Positions 16,439 through 25,514 of a DNA stretch of 64,000 nucleotides are shown here, piece after piece. Position 1 is the first letter of the stretch. Each line of letters opens with the position of its first letter. The stretch is taken from positions 310,001 through 374,000 of the forward strand of contig NZ_JAJAVE010000003.1 of NCBI RefSeq assembly GCF_020532675.1. Reading direction: 5' to 3'. The DNA comes from Methylobacillus gramineus. Lineage in GTDB: Bacteria; Pseudomonadota; Gammaproteobacteria; Burkholderiales; Methylophilaceae. The position numbers and the translations under genes are program-made. The notes beneath the pieces were generated by a model that was given only the letters and a program-made list of their open reading frames with translations, was not told the DNA's origin and ran no database searches.

Positions 16439-16995
16439 TGAAGGCTACATGTCAAAAAGGGCTTACCTTGGTGGAATTGGTAATCACCATGAGTATTGTG
16501 GCGATATTGCTTGCCGTTGCTATTCCCAGTTTTCGCATCATGCTTGTTAATTTCCAGATAAGGTCAGCAGCAGATGGCTTGAATAATGGGTTGCAACTTG
16601 CCAGAGCTGAAGCGATACGCCGTAATGCCAATGTGATCTTCACATTAGGTGCTGGGCCATCCTGGTCGGTGGGTTGCCAGGTGGTAGTCGCTGATAGTGA
16701 CTCAGATGGGGTTGATGATTGCCCAGAAGTCATACAGGAAAAGCCTTCAGTTGAAGGTGCAACCGCTGCGACGATAGATGCGTTGCCTGCTGCCGCGAAC
16801 AAAGTGACATTTAATGGTTTAGGGCGAGTCACTTTTAATAACGATGGTAGCAATGTATTGCGTCAGCTGGATATGAGCTCGACACAAATTGATGCAGCTG
16901 ATGCGCGCAATATGCGTATTTTGATTAGGGGTGGCAGTGTGCATTTTTGTGACCCTAATGTGACGACTGTGGGAGACCCTAGAGTATGTGCATGA
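16438..16995 (+). CDS. fimT: Minor pilin FimT/GspH-like
   Basis: A 185-residue GspH/FimT-family pseudopilin. The prepilin motif KGLTLVELVITMSIVAILL includes Glu5. The following NGLQLARAEAIRRNANV is the typical FimT segment, and the C-terminal domain ends with the usual cysteine-containing DPRVCA. Such minor pilins help prime pilus assembly, and some FimT proteins bind DNA during natural transformation. ATG 16438 overlaps the pilE stop (TGATG). Codon use is AT-rich, like the rest of this operon. Confidence 0.9.
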   Translation: MKATCQKGLTLVELVITMSIVAILLAVAIPSFRIMLVNFQIRSAADGLNNGLQLARAEAIRRNANVIFTLGAGPSWSVGCQVVVADSDSDGVDDCPEVIQEKPSVEGATAATIDALPAAANKVTFNGLGRVTFNNDGSNVLRQLDMSSTQIDAADARNMRILIRGGSVHFCDPNVTTVGDPRVCA

Positions 16996-17444
16996 AGTCT
17001 ATAGAAGAAGTTGGGAAGCTACCAATATTAAGCAAGCAGCAAGGCTCTATCTTGCTTGAAGGGTTGATAGGTATTCTGATTTTTTCCATGGGTATTCTGG
17101 CCATTGTTGGTTTACAGGCCTCAGCCATGAAAACGGTATCGGATTCTCAATATCGTCTTGAAGCGAGTTATCTTGCGAATCGATTGGTAGCCAATATATG
17201 GACAGCAGGTTCTGCAGGAATTGCCAATTACGGTTTGCCGGGCGGCACTTCGCCTGATTTGGCGTTGTGGCTTGCCGATGTAAAAACCCGTTTGCCAGGA
17301 GCAGAAAATAAAGCACCTATAGTGCTTATCGCTGGGGATGCGACAGCTGGATTTACCGCAACAGTAACTGTTTTCTGGCAAACGCCCGCAGAAACAGAGG
17401 CACATAGCTACACTACAGTTGCGTATATCAATACCAATCCTTGA
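16992..17444 (+). CDS. pilV: Type IV pilus modification/minor pilin PilV
   Basis: A 150-residue PilV-family minor pilin. The prepilin-like segment is QGSILLEGLIGILIFSMGIL, followed by AIVGLQASAMKTVSDSQYR. The cleavage-site region has Ser-Ile-Leu in place of the usual Phe-Thr-Leu, but keeps the Glu. I chose ATG 16992, which overlaps the fimT stop as ATGA; ATG 16986 in the same frame is an alternative two codons upstream. It belongs to the tip-priming complex with FimT, PilW, PilX and PilY1. Confidence 0.88.
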   Translation: MKSIEEVGKLPILSKQQGSILLEGLIGILIFSMGILAIVGLQASAMKTVSDSQYRLEASYLANRLVANIWTAGSAGIANYGLPGGTSPDLALWLADVKTRLPGAENKAPIVLIAGDATAGFTATVTVFWQTPAETEAHSYTTVAYINTNP

Positions 17445-17452
17445 GACAGATA

Positions 17453-18496
17453 ATGAAAAAAAATTATAGGGGTTTCAGTTTGGTGGAGGTGATGGTGGGA
17501 ATGGTAATAGGTCTGTTAGGCCTGTTAGTCATTGCGCAAGTGCTGTCGATTTCTCAAGATAGTAACCGGACTACCATGTCTGGTGGTGATGCTCAGCAAA
17601 ATGCGGCATTGGCTCTAATGGCGATGGAGCGAGATATTCGGCAAGCTGGCTATGGGACGAATAAAACCATGGAATTTGCCGGATGTGCAGTTAAGGGTTA
17701 TGACAATGTACATGCTAGATCCATAGCTTTTTCATTTGTGCCGGTATTGATTACTCAGGGTACAGGTACTAATCCCGATCAGATTCAAGTTAATTATGGT
17801 AGTGCCTCCATGGTGAATGTCCCGGTTGCGCTGATTGCTTCAATGACAGGGCCCTCGTCGAATTTTAGGGTAGCCAATCGATTTGGTTTCAATGGGCCGA
17901 ATGCAAGCAAGAATATTCAAGGAGATGTCCTCTTGATTGCTGAGGCTGGTAAACCTTGTGCGCTTTCCCAAGTGACTGCAACCCCATCTGCGCCATCTAA
18001 TGCGATAGAACATACAGGATCAGGTAGGTATAACCCGACAGGGGGACTCTCTCCGCCCGCCGATTTCACTTATAGCGCAAATGCCAAGTTATTTAATTTG
18101 GGTGCTCGTCCGGTGAGTAATCAACTCCGTGTCGTTGAGGGAGGCTTGCAGGTGTTTTCTGAATTTGGTGAAAACGTACCAGAGTTATTAGCGGATGGCA
18201 TAGTGGATATGCAAGCTGAATACGGTGTGAATACTGATCTTAGTAATCCACTAGTGGTTGGAAAATATACTAAGGATACTCCTGTTTCATCTCCCGAGTG
18301 GGCGCTTGTACTCGCTGTGAGGGTAGGGGTGGTTGCGCGTAGTCAAAAACGGGATGCTAGTGAAGTGACCCAGAATATTCCTTCTTGGGCTGGCGGATCA
18401 TTTGCCCATGTAGCAACATTGCCAGACTGGAAGCATTACCGCTATCGTGTTTTTGAGACGACGGTTGTGCTCCGTAACATGCTCTGGAAATCATAG
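17453..18496 (+). CDS. pilW: Type IV pilus minor pilin PilW
   Basis: A 347-residue PilW-family protein. The leader MKKNYR precedes GFSLVEVMVGMVIGLLGLLV, then the family-typical NAALALMAMERDIRQAGYG. The long C-terminal domain ends in RVFETTVVLRNM, as in other PilW proteins. ATG 17453 follows the pilV stop by 8 bp; an upstream TTG (17441) overlaps pilV and is less likely. It is part of the minor-pilin initiation complex for pilus assembly. Confidence 0.92.
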   Translation: MKKNYRGFSLVEVMVGMVIGLLGLLVIAQVLSISQDSNRTTMSGGDAQQNAALALMAMERDIRQAGYGTNKTMEFAGCAVKGYDNVHARSIAFSFVPVLITQGTGTNPDQIQVNYGSASMVNVPVALIASMTGPSSNFRVANRFGFNGPNASKNIQGDVLLIAEAGKPCALSQVTATPSAPSNAIEHTGSGRYNPTGGLSPPADFTYSANAKLFNLGARPVSNQLRVVEGGLQVFSEFGENVPELLADGIVDMQAEYGVNTDLSNPLVVGKYTKDTPVSSPEWALVLAVRVGVVARSQKRDASEVTQNIPSWAGGSFAHVATLPDWKHYRYRVFETTVVLRNMLWKS

Positions 18497-18504
18497 GGGT
18501 GAGT

Positions 18505-19101
18505 ATGAAAAATAAAGTCATTATTCATATTACTCATTCCACTCAAAAAGGCATTGTGTTGTTTATTGCCCTAGTGGTTTTGGTGGCTATGACGCTTGCC
18601 GGCCTTGCACTGTGGCGATCCGTAGATGCAGGAAATGTAATTGCGGGGAATCTCGCATTCAAACAATCATCAATCATGTCGGCAGACCGTGGAGTGCAAG
18701 CGGCTGTGACTTGGATGGATGCAAATCGTGCTTCGTTATATGAAACTAATTTAGGAAATGGCTATTATTCCAATGTGTTGAGCGTCGACCCTGATTGGAA
18801 TTCAGCCAACGCGTGGGAAAGTGCAGTTGATGTAGGGAAGGATGCGGCGGGTAATCGTGTGAAATACCTGATCCATAGGTTGTGTACTGTGTCAGGCGTG
18901 GCCTATAACCACTCGACTAATGTGTGCTCGACTTCTTTGTCTACAACTCCTGCGACTAATGCCAATATGGGATCGAGTATGACAAATGATGCGAATATTT
19001 TTCTACCTACACCATCTGTGTATTACAGAATTACTGTGCTAGTGAATGGCCCAAGAAATACAACCAGCGTCATACAGTCTGTTGTGCTGGTGCCAGTGTA
19101 A
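18505..19101 (+). CDS. pilX: Minor pilin PilX
   Basis: A 198-residue PilX-like protein: a charged leader, then QKGIVLFIALVVLVAMTLAGLA, which has the PilX hallmark of lacking the canonical Glu5 (Leu/Phe there), followed by AFKQSSIMSADRGVQAA. Start ATG 18505 has AGGGG 6 bp upstream; a GTG at 18499 is two codons earlier. It lies between pilW and pilY1 in the conserved order. PilX works with PilY1 in adhesion and surface sensing in other bacteria. Confidence 0.88.
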   Translation: MKNKVIIHITHSTQKGIVLFIALVVLVAMTLAGLALWRSVDAGNVIAGNLAFKQSSIMSADRGVQAAVTWMDANRASLYETNLGNGYYSNVLSVDPDWNSANAWESAVDVGKDAAGNRVKYLIHRLCTVSGVAYNHSTNVCSTSLSTTPATNANMGSSMTNDANIFLPTPSVYYRITVLVNGPRNTTSVIQSVVLVPV

Positions 19102-19138
19102 TTGCAGAGACAGTTGAAATTTATGGGGGATTGCAAGG

Positions 19139-22100
19139 ATGAATAAAAAAATAGTCTCGAATTGGTTGCATCAAGCTTGTAGGGCGTGTTGTGCTGTAGT
19201 ATTTTTTATCTTCTCCATGACAGCTATTGCAGCATTGACTGACCTTGCAGCTATCCCTCTTTCAACATCATCGGGTATTGCTGTTAGGCCTAATTTGATG
19301 TTTGTGTTGGATGATTCTGGGTCCATGGCATGGAGTTATATGCCTGACTATATTGATGATGCTGATACGTGTAAGCGAGCTTTTACTACACATCTTTCAG
19401 TGAGTGGGTTTTCGCGTAGCGGGTCAACTTTAACGGTGACTACATCCAATAATCATGGCTTAAGTAATGGTAGTGGTAATTATATTTATTTGTCTGCCTC
19501 GACATCTGGTGTGAGTAAATTGTATCAAGCTACCCGAGTGAGTAATGATAGGTTTACTGTTACTTCTAATGTCACTCCAGCACTTGCTAATGCTTACGTT
19601 AGCAGAGTGACATCTTCAGCCTGTGCAGAGGGAACCCCGCCTTGGTATAGCGCTGCTAATAATCAGGCTTATTATAATCCGGACATATTTTATGCTCCGG
19701 CATTAAATCCTAATGACCTGACTACTACATTACCATCAATGAGTACGTGGACAGCGGTGAGAGTAAACGGATTAGGTTTAAACTCATCAGGAAATCAGAA
19801 TTCTAGTACCATTAATATCGTTTCCGGTTATCCTGAAATTGTGTACTGTAACTCGCCTGTTGCTGATACTTCATCCTCTAATTGTCGTGCTAATACTGGA
19901 CTGGCCTCGGCGAGTGGTAATGGCTATCCATACTCATACCCTGAGCGCGGTGGCAATTTTTTTGGACAGTTTGTAGCGGCTGATTTGGATCAGACAACTT
20001 ATCTAATTCCTGTTGTCAAAAACTCTAATCCTCATTATTACAATATTGTGCCTATAGAGTATTGTACTGATTCAAGTTTACGGTCTTGCGCCTTACAAAG
20101 CAGTGCGTCTGGAAGTCATCCCACACCTTCTTATGTACGCTTTTGCAATTCCACCGCAAATGCCACTGCTACGTCCATTGGGACAGCTAATAGCAGTTGT
20201 CAACAAAAGTATAGTTCCACATTCAGATACCCACGGTATGGAAGATTTAGTCGTGTCGATATTATTCCCTCCGTAACAAACTATCCTAAAGCGATAACAC
20301 GTACAGATTGTGCCGGAACTACTTGCAGCTATGCTGAAGAAATGACCAATTTCGCCAATTGGTATGCTTACTATCGAACCCGTATTCAAACAATGAAGAC
20401 TGCAGCAGGTCGTGCTTTTGGCACTGTAGATCAAAGTTATCGAGTGGGGTTTATAACAATTAATCCTGGCGATCCCGTGTCAGCTAATAAATATTTGATG
20501 ATTGATGATTTTAATGCCAGCCATAAGCAGAGTTGGTATAAAAAACTTTATGCTGCAAGTGCCACTGGAGGGACACCTCTACGTGAAGCTTTGTCTCGTG
20601 TCGGGCGCCACTATGGTGGTTTGACTAATGGAATTAATAGTGGAATGACTCAAGATCCGGTGCAATATTCATGTCAGCAAAATTTTGCTTTACTGACTAC
20701 AGATGGATACTGGAATGGCAATGCTGGAGTGCAGTTGGATGGGGCAACTGCGATAGGAAATCAGGACAATAATCCTTTAGATGCAGACTCCAAGCGTGCA
20801 GATGGGGCGTTTGATGGTGGCGATACTACTGCATTAGGGGTAACACTTCCCGCGAGCGATACTTTGGCCGATGTTGCGATGTATTACTACAAGACTGATT
20901 TGCGATCTAGCATGACGGATAATGTAGCCGTATCTGCCAAAGATAAAAAATCTATCCAGCATATGAACACCTTTACGTTAGGACTTGGTTTGGAAGGGGA
21001 GTTGGATTATCGATCTGATTATGAGCAGGCAACATCGGGAGATTTTGCGGAAATTAAGCAAGGTACAAAGAACTGGCCCAAACCTTCTGCTGATCAGCCA
21101 TCAACTCTGGATGATTTGTGGCATGCAGCAGTGAATGGACGTGGTTTATATTTTAGTGCGAAGGATCCTAATAGCTTAACTTCAGGGCTGCAAGGTGCAT
21201 TAGCCGGTGTTTCTGCACGTAGGGGGGCTGCATCGGCGGCTGCAACGAGTAGTGCCAATATTACCGAGGTTGATAACTTCAGTTTCAGTTCTAACTACAT
21301 GAGTAATTACTGGTTTGGTGAACTTGTGGCAGAGACGATTGATACGCAAACTGGCGAGGTGAATGAGAATAGTGGTTGGTCTGCTATGACGAATCTTGAT
21401 AGTCGAGTAAGCGCAAATTCCGAGAGTAGAAATATCTACAAATTCGATGGAGAGGGGACTGGTAAGGTTAAAGCATTTATCTTTGAGAATTTGAGTGCTG
21501 AGGAGAAGCTTTGGTTTAGCAATAAATGTAATTTACTCTCCCAATGTCCTGGATTGGACAGTGATGCAAAAGCCCAGGCTAACTCTGGAGAGAATATGAT
21601 CAACTTCCTCCGGGGTCAGTCTGGCCAAACTGGCAATGAGTCGCACATCAATAAAGCTTATCGCGAGCGACTTCATGTGTTGGGTGATATTGTGAAGTCT
21701 ACTCCTGTATACGTGAAAGTGCCTCGTTTTGACTATCTTGACAATGTATCACCTACTTATCAGGAATATAAAGCAACTCAGGCTAGTACTAGAAATGGCA
21801 TGGTTTATATTGGTGCTAATGATGGCATGATGCATGCGTTTAGAGCGCAAGATGGAGTGGAGGCTTGGGCGTATATTCCGAAAAATGTCATGCCTAATCT
21901 TTATAAGCTGGCAGATAAAAATTATGGTTCGAATCATCAGTTCTATGTTGATGGGTCTTCTCGAACATTTGATGTGTACGATACGACAAGCAATAGTTGG
22001 AAGACTATTCTGGTCGGCAGTTTAAACAATGGTGGTCGTGGTTATTTCGCGCTTGATATTACCAATGAATCAGCTCCTAAAGCATTATGGGAGTTTTGTC

Positions 22101-23104
22101 ATACCGAAACATACTGCGCATTATTCGACCAAGACTTGGGGTATAGCTATGGCAATGCTGTGATAGCTAAGTTGCCTGTGGGAAATGCCAATGCAGGGCG
22201 ATGGGTAGTGATTGTTACATCCGGCTACAATAATGTGTCACCCGGTAGTGGGGAGGGTTATGTGTATATTCTCGACGCAATTACTGGGGCACTGATACAA
22301 AAAATATCAACAGGTGTAGGGACACAGGCAACGCCAAGTGGTCTTGCTAGAATTAGTGGGTGGGCGGTAAATGGTAATTTTGATGCGGCGGTAAATTATA
22401 TTTATGGTGGTGATTTGCAAGGTAATCTTTGGAAGGTGAATCTGACACAGCCATCAGCGACTATTTCAAGAATGGCGAGACTAACAGATCCTGCTGGTAT
22501 CGGGCAACCCGTTAGTACCGCACCTCAACTGGGTAAAGTGCCGAATGTGAGTGATCCTATAGTCTTTGTCGGAACAGGTAAATATTTAGGCACTGAGGAT
22601 TTGGCAGATACACAAACACAATCTTTTTATGCAATTCGAGATAATGGAACTCAATATGTGGGCCGCTCTCTGGCAGCAAGGACTATTGTGCAAGATGGGT
22701 TAAATGCCACCATCTCTGGCAGTGCTGTTGATTGGGCAGCAGGTGGATGGTATGTGGATTTCCCTGGGTCTAAGGAACGAGTGAATGTTGATCCAGATCT
22801 ATCGTTGGGAACTTTGACGGTGGCCACCAATAGTCCAGCAAATGATGCATGCTCTATTGGTGGTACTGGGTGGAAGTACGCATTTGATTTTAGTACCGGC
22901 TTAATGGTGAGGGGAGCAACTAGTTCATTTGGACAAAAAAACCAAAGTGGGATGATTGTTGGTTTAACAATCATTCGCCTCCCGGGAGGTCAGTTGAAAG
23001 CTATTATTACTGATGCTGGAGGAAACAAAACAACGGTAGGTGTTGATGTGAACTCTGCTGGTGGTGTTATTACCCGATCTGGTTGGCGTGAGATAGCCAA
23101 GTAA
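19139..23104 (+). CDS. pilY1: PilY1-like pilus tip adhesin/assembly factor
   Basis: A 1321-residue exported protein. The signal peptide covers residues 1-32. A von Willebrand A-like domain starts with the MIDAS-type motif DDSGSM (58-63) and carries several large insertions rich in Ser, Asn and Tyr (about 80-400). The C-terminal half (about 850-1300) is the PilY1 beta-propeller, with MVYIGANDGMMHAF, VGSLNNGGRGYFALDIT and YGGDLQGNLWKVNL. GGGGGA lies 8 bp before the ATG. It is the final gene of the pil operon and would sit at the pilus tip, affecting adhesion, retraction and surface sensing. I do not see a clear DxDxDG-type calcium loop in the propeller. The gene is AT-rich compared with flanking housekeeping genes. 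Confidence 0.92.
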   Translation: MNKKIVSNWLHQACRACCAVVFFIFSMTAIAALTDLAAIPLSTSSGIAVRPNLMFVLDDSGSMAWSYMPDYIDDADTCKRAFTTHLSVSGFSRSGSTLTVTTSNNHGLSNGSGNYIYLSASTSGVSKLYQATRVSNDRFTVTSNVTPALANAYVSRVTSSACAEGTPPWYSAANNQAYYNPDIFYAPALNPNDLTTTLPSMSTWTAVRVNGLGLNSSGNQNSSTINIVSGYPEIVYCNSPVADTSSSNCRANTGLASASGNGYPYSYPERGGNFFGQFVAADLDQTTYLIPVVKNSNPHYYNIVPIEYCTDSSLRSCALQSSASGSHPTPSYVRFCNSTANATATSIGTANSSCQQKYSSTFRYPRYGRFSRVDIIPSVTNYPKAITRTDCAGTTCSYAEEMTNFANWYAYYRTRIQTMKTAAGRAFGTVDQSYRVGFITINPGDPVSANKYLMIDDFNASHKQSWYKKLYAASATGGTPLREALSRVGRHYGGLTNGINSGMTQDPVQYSCQQNFALLTTDGYWNGNAGVQLDGATAIGNQDNNPLDADSKRADGAFDGGDTTALGVTLPASDTLADVAMYYYKTDLRSSMTDNVAVSAKDKKSIQHMNTFTLGLGLEGELDYRSDYEQATSGDFAEIKQGTKNWPKPSADQPSTLDDLWHAAVNGRGLYFSAKDPNSLTSGLQGALAGVSARRGAASAAATSSANITEVDNFSFSSNYMSNYWFGELVAETIDTQTGEVNENSGWSAMTNLDSRVSANSESRNIYKFDGEGTGKVKAFIFENLSAEEKLWFSNKCNLLSQCPGLDSDAKAQANSGENMINFLRGQSGQTGNESHINKAYRERLHVLGDIVKSTPVYVKVPRFDYLDNVSPTYQEYKATQASTRNGMVYIGANDGMMHAFRAQDGVEAWAYIPKNVMPNLYKLADKNYGSNHQFYVDGSSRTFDVYDTTSNSWKTILVGSLNNGGRGYFALDITNESAPKALWEFCHTETYCALFDQDLGYSYGNAVIAKLPVGNANAGRWVVIVTSGYNNVSPGSGEGYVYILDAITGALIQKISTGVGTQATPSGLARISGWAVNGNFDAAVNYIYGGDLQGNLWKVNLTQPSATISRMARLTDPAGIGQPVSTAPQLGKVPNVSDPIVFVGTGKYLGTEDLADTQTQSFYAIRDNGTQYVGRSLAARTIVQDGLNATISGSAVDWAAGGWYVDFPGSKERVNVDPDLSLGTLTVATNSPANDACSIGGTGWKYAFDFSTGLMVRGATSSFGQKNQSGMIVGLTIIRLPGGQLKAIITDAGGNKTTVGVDVNSAGGVITRSGWREIAK

Positions 23105-23119
23105 GTGGCTGGCTTATGT

Positions 23120-24055
23120 TTAATTGACTGTAGCGAGCTTGTCTAGAAAGATGCTCGCCGGGTCACAATCCGTCTGTGCCGCAATTTCCACCATCCCTGT
23201 CGGGCTGGTGACATTGATCTCGGTGAGGTGGTCGCCGATGACATCCAGACCAACCAGAAATAGGCCTTTTTGCTTTAGCACCTTCCCGACGGTATTGGCA
23301 ATGTCCCAATCGCGCTCAGTTAGTGGTTGTGCCACACCTTTACCCCCAGCCGCAAGATTGCCACGTGTTTCGCCATTCTGGGGAATACGCGCCAAAGCAT
23401 AGGGCAATGGTTCTCCGTCGATGACGATGATGCGTTTATCGCCTGCGGTGATTTGTGGCAGATAGCGTTGCGCCATGATGGTTTGTTGCCCATGACGGGT
23501 GATGGTTTCCAGAATCACGCCCAGATTGGGGTCGCCAGTTTTTAGCCTGAATACGCTGCTCCCTCCCATGCCATCCAGTGGCTTGACCACGATATCCTGA
23601 TGCTCGACAAGAAATTTGCGGATCAACTGGTGCTGGCTTGAAACCAGGAAGTCAGGTACAAATTGCGGAAAGTTGAGTACTGCGAGTTTTTCATTCCAGT
23701 CGCGGATTGATGTTGGGTTGTTGAATACGCGCGCCCCTTGTTTGACGGCCTGTTCCAGCAGGTAAGTACTGTAGAGGTATTCATTGTCAAAAGGCGGATC
23801 CTTGCGCATCAGGATTGCATCAAAATCCGTGGGATCAGCTTCTGTTGTTTCGCCCAAGGCATACCATGTGCTGCCTGTGTCGAAATAGAAAGCCTGTACC
23901 CGGATGCGCAGCTGGTCATGACGAAGCAGCAAATCGTGTTGCATGGCGATAAACAGTTTGTGACCACGATGTTCTGCTTCGCGCATGATGGCGAGGCTGG
24001 TGTCTTTGTATGGCTTGAGGCTGTCCAGTGGATCAAGAATAAATACAATACGCAT
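23120..24055 (-). CDS. gshB: Glutathione synthetase GshB
   Basis: ATP-grasp ligase joining gamma-glutamylcysteine and glycine, the second step of glutathione synthesis. Its 311 residues match the prokaryotic GshB length. N-terminal MRIVFILDPLDSLKPYKDTS and MRKDPPFDNEYLYST are family hallmarks; VVKPLDGMGGSSVFR and the C-terminal LFLVGLDVIGDHLTEINVTSPTG form the ATP/Mg site. It starts 2 bp after the gshA stop, so the pair is an operon. It converges on pilY1 with only 15 bp between. Confidence 0.97.
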   Translation of the reverse strand: MRIVFILDPLDSLKPYKDTSLAIMREAEHRGHKLFIAMQHDLLLRHDQLRIRVQAFYFDTGSTWYALGETTEADPTDFDAILMRKDPPFDNEYLYSTYLLEQAVKQGARVFNNPTSIRDWNEKLAVLNFPQFVPDFLVSSQHQLIRKFLVEHQDIVVKPLDGMGGSSVFRLKTGDPNLGVILETITRHGQQTIMAQRYLPQITAGDKRIIVIDGEPLPYALARIPQNGETRGNLAAGGKGVAQPLTERDWDIANTVGKVLKQKGLFLVGLDVIGDHLTEINVTSPTGMVEIAAQTDCDPASIFLDKLATVN

Positions 24056-24057
24056 AC

Positions 24058-25335
24058 TTAGTTTTCCGGGTCGCTTTCCTGCAGTTCAATCGCGGCTGCG
24101 AGCAAGGCAAGCCTGGCGACCACGCCATAGGCATAGAAGCGGTTAGGCGGTGCATCTGGTGCCCCGGCACAATCCGGGGTGGAGCAAGGCGTTTCAAATG
24201 CCAGCGGTTCAAAGTGCATGCCCGGGGCATTGAGGTTTTCATCTGCACCGCGCGAGGTATGCACGCGATAGAACCCGCCCACCACAAAGTGATCCATCAT
24301 ATAAATCACGGGTTCGGCGACGGCATCATTGAGGTGCTCAAACGTGTAGACACCTTCCTGAATGATCACTTCACTAACTTGTAAGCCTTCCTTGACTACG
24401 GACATCTTGTTACGTTGCTTGCGGTTGAGGTCACGGACATCGTCTGGGCTTTTCACCGTCATGATGCCCATACCATAAGTGCCTGCATCCGCTTTGACAA
24501 TCACGAATGGTTCTTGAGTGACGCCGTATTCAGCATATTTCCGCCGTATTTTCCCCAGCAGTTCTTCCACTTTTTCCGCCAGGCATTCTTCTCCGGTACG
24601 GGCATGAAAGTCGATTTCACCGCAGGTTTCGAAATAGGGATTGAGTAGCCATTCATCGATATCAATTAATTGCGCAAATTCTTTGACCACCCGGTTATAC
24701 GCAGCAAAGTGCTGCGATTTGCGCCGGGTCGCCCAACCTGCGTGCAATGGGGGAATGAGTGACTGTTCCAGGTTCTGTAATATGTCCGGAATACCACCAG
24801 ACAGGTCGTTGTTCAGGAGGACTGCGCAGCTGTCAAAATCCTCCAGCACCAGACGATTGCCCTGGCGTTTGACTGGTTCAAGCAGGATGCTATTGCCGTC
24901 ATGAGTCTCCAGGAAAGTAGGAGCTATAATTTCCGGTGAAATGCTGCCTATGCGTACTTCAAGTCCAGCCTGGCGCAATATATGGGTCAATGCGTATACA
25001 TTGCGCAAATAAAAAGTATTGCGCGTATGGTTTTCTGGAATAACCAGCAACCGGCGTGCTTCCGGGCAGATTTTCTCCACGGCGATCATGGCGGCTTGTA
25101 TACAGAGCGGCAGAAAGTCTGGATTGAGGTTATTGAAACCGCCAGGAAACAGGTTGGTATCCACGGGAGCAAGCTTGAAGCCGGAATTACGCAGATCCAC
25201 AGACGCATAGAATGGTGCGCTGTTTTCCAGCCATTGGGTACGGAACCAATGTTCAATACGCGGCATACTTTCCAGCAGGCGTTTTTCCAGGGTAAGGAGT
25301 GGACCGTTTAAAGCAGTAGTCAGGTGCGGAACCAT
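24058..25335 (-). CDS. gshA: Glutamate-cysteine ligase GshA (beta/acidithiobacillus-type)
   Basis: Catalyses gamma-glutamylcysteine formation, the first and usually rate-limiting step of glutathione synthesis. The 425-residue protein belongs to the separate GshA family found in betaproteobacteria and acidithiobacilli, recognised by FRTQWLENSAPFYASVDLRN, KLAPVDTNLFPGGFNNL and FVIVKADAGTYGMGIMTV. It is not the larger enterobacterial type. The start ATG (25335) has a poor ribosome-binding site. An inverted repeat (25353-25370) lies just upstream, possibly an operator. It is transcribed with gshB and lies downstream of the strong minus-strand terminator at 25402-25429, so it needs its own promoter. 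Confidence 0.95.
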   Translation of the reverse strand: MVPHLTTALNGPLLTLEKRLLESMPRIEHWFRTQWLENSAPFYASVDLRNSGFKLAPVDTNLFPGGFNNLNPDFLPLCIQAAMIAVEKICPEARRLLVIPENHTRNTFYLRNVYALTHILRQAGLEVRIGSISPEIIAPTFLETHDGNSILLEPVKRQGNRLVLEDFDSCAVLLNNDLSGGIPDILQNLEQSLIPPLHAGWATRRKSQHFAAYNRVVKEFAQLIDIDEWLLNPYFETCGEIDFHARTGEECLAEKVEELLGKIRRKYAEYGVTQEPFVIVKADAGTYGMGIMTVKSPDDVRDLNRKQRNKMSVVKEGLQVSEVIIQEGVYTFEHLNDAVAEPVIYMMDHFVVGGFYRVHTSRGADENLNAPGMHFEPLAFETPCSTPDCAGAPDAPPNRFYAYGVVARLALLAAAIELQESDPEN

Positions 25336-25352
25336 AAAGGATGTATTAGCCT

Positions 25353-25370
25353 GTCATTTTCTAGAATGAC
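25353..25370. promoter_or_regulatory. Inverted repeat upstream of gshA
   Basis: GTCATT-TTCTAG-AATGAC, perfect 6-bp arms around a 6-bp spacer, centred 27 bp before the gshA start on its 5' side. It could be an operator or a 5' UTR hairpin near the translation start. No matching regulator is identifiable. Confidence 0.35.
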
Positions 25371-25401
25371 GCTGATTTTAGCCTAGATGCATGTAAAGGG
25401 C

Positions 25402-25429
25402 TAAAAAAAGAGGGCGCTTAACGCGCCCT
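25402..25429 (-). terminator. Intrinsic terminator of the predicted small RNA
   Basis: On the minus strand, AGGGCGC-GTTAA-GCGCCCT forms a 7-bp GC-rich stem with a 5-nt loop, followed one base later by seven T. It does not end an ORF. It lies about 77 bp downstream of the expected sigma-54 start site, so it would end a roughly 100-nt transcript. Confidence 0.85.
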
Positions 25430-25506
25430 GAGGAGGAGGAGATAATGCATAAAACTAGGCAGTAAGATGTTCAGAGTCTTGCGACGTAAAGAGCACATTA
25501 CGCTTG
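25403..25506 (-). ncRNA. Predicted sigma-54-dependent small RNA with CU-rich anti-SD tract
   Basis: No ORF explains this stretch, yet it is bounded by a near-perfect sigma-54 promoter (start expected about 25506) and a strong terminator (25402-25429), giving a transcript near 104 nt. Immediately before the terminator stem (25430-25444) the RNA reads AUCUCCUCCUCCUCA, a CU-rich tract complementary to Shine-Dalgarno sequences and a common sRNA seed. Its last eight nucleotides (CCUCCUCA) pair perfectly with the glnK ribosome-binding region (27434-27441). The context between gshA and amtB and the NtrC-like sites upstream point to nitrogen control, comparable in logic to NtrC-activated NrsZ of Pseudomonas. 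Expression is not shown; the inference rests on the promoter-terminator pair. Confidence 0.65.
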
Positions 25507-25514
25507 CTTAATAA

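Noticed and set aside
25431-25463. Plus-strand six-codon ORF (ATG at 25445) behind a GAGGAGGAGG sequence
   Set aside because: The SD-like run is simply the complement of the CU-rich tract of the predicted minus-strand RNA. No plus-strand promoter is visible and the T-tract of the neighbouring hairpin favours the minus strand.
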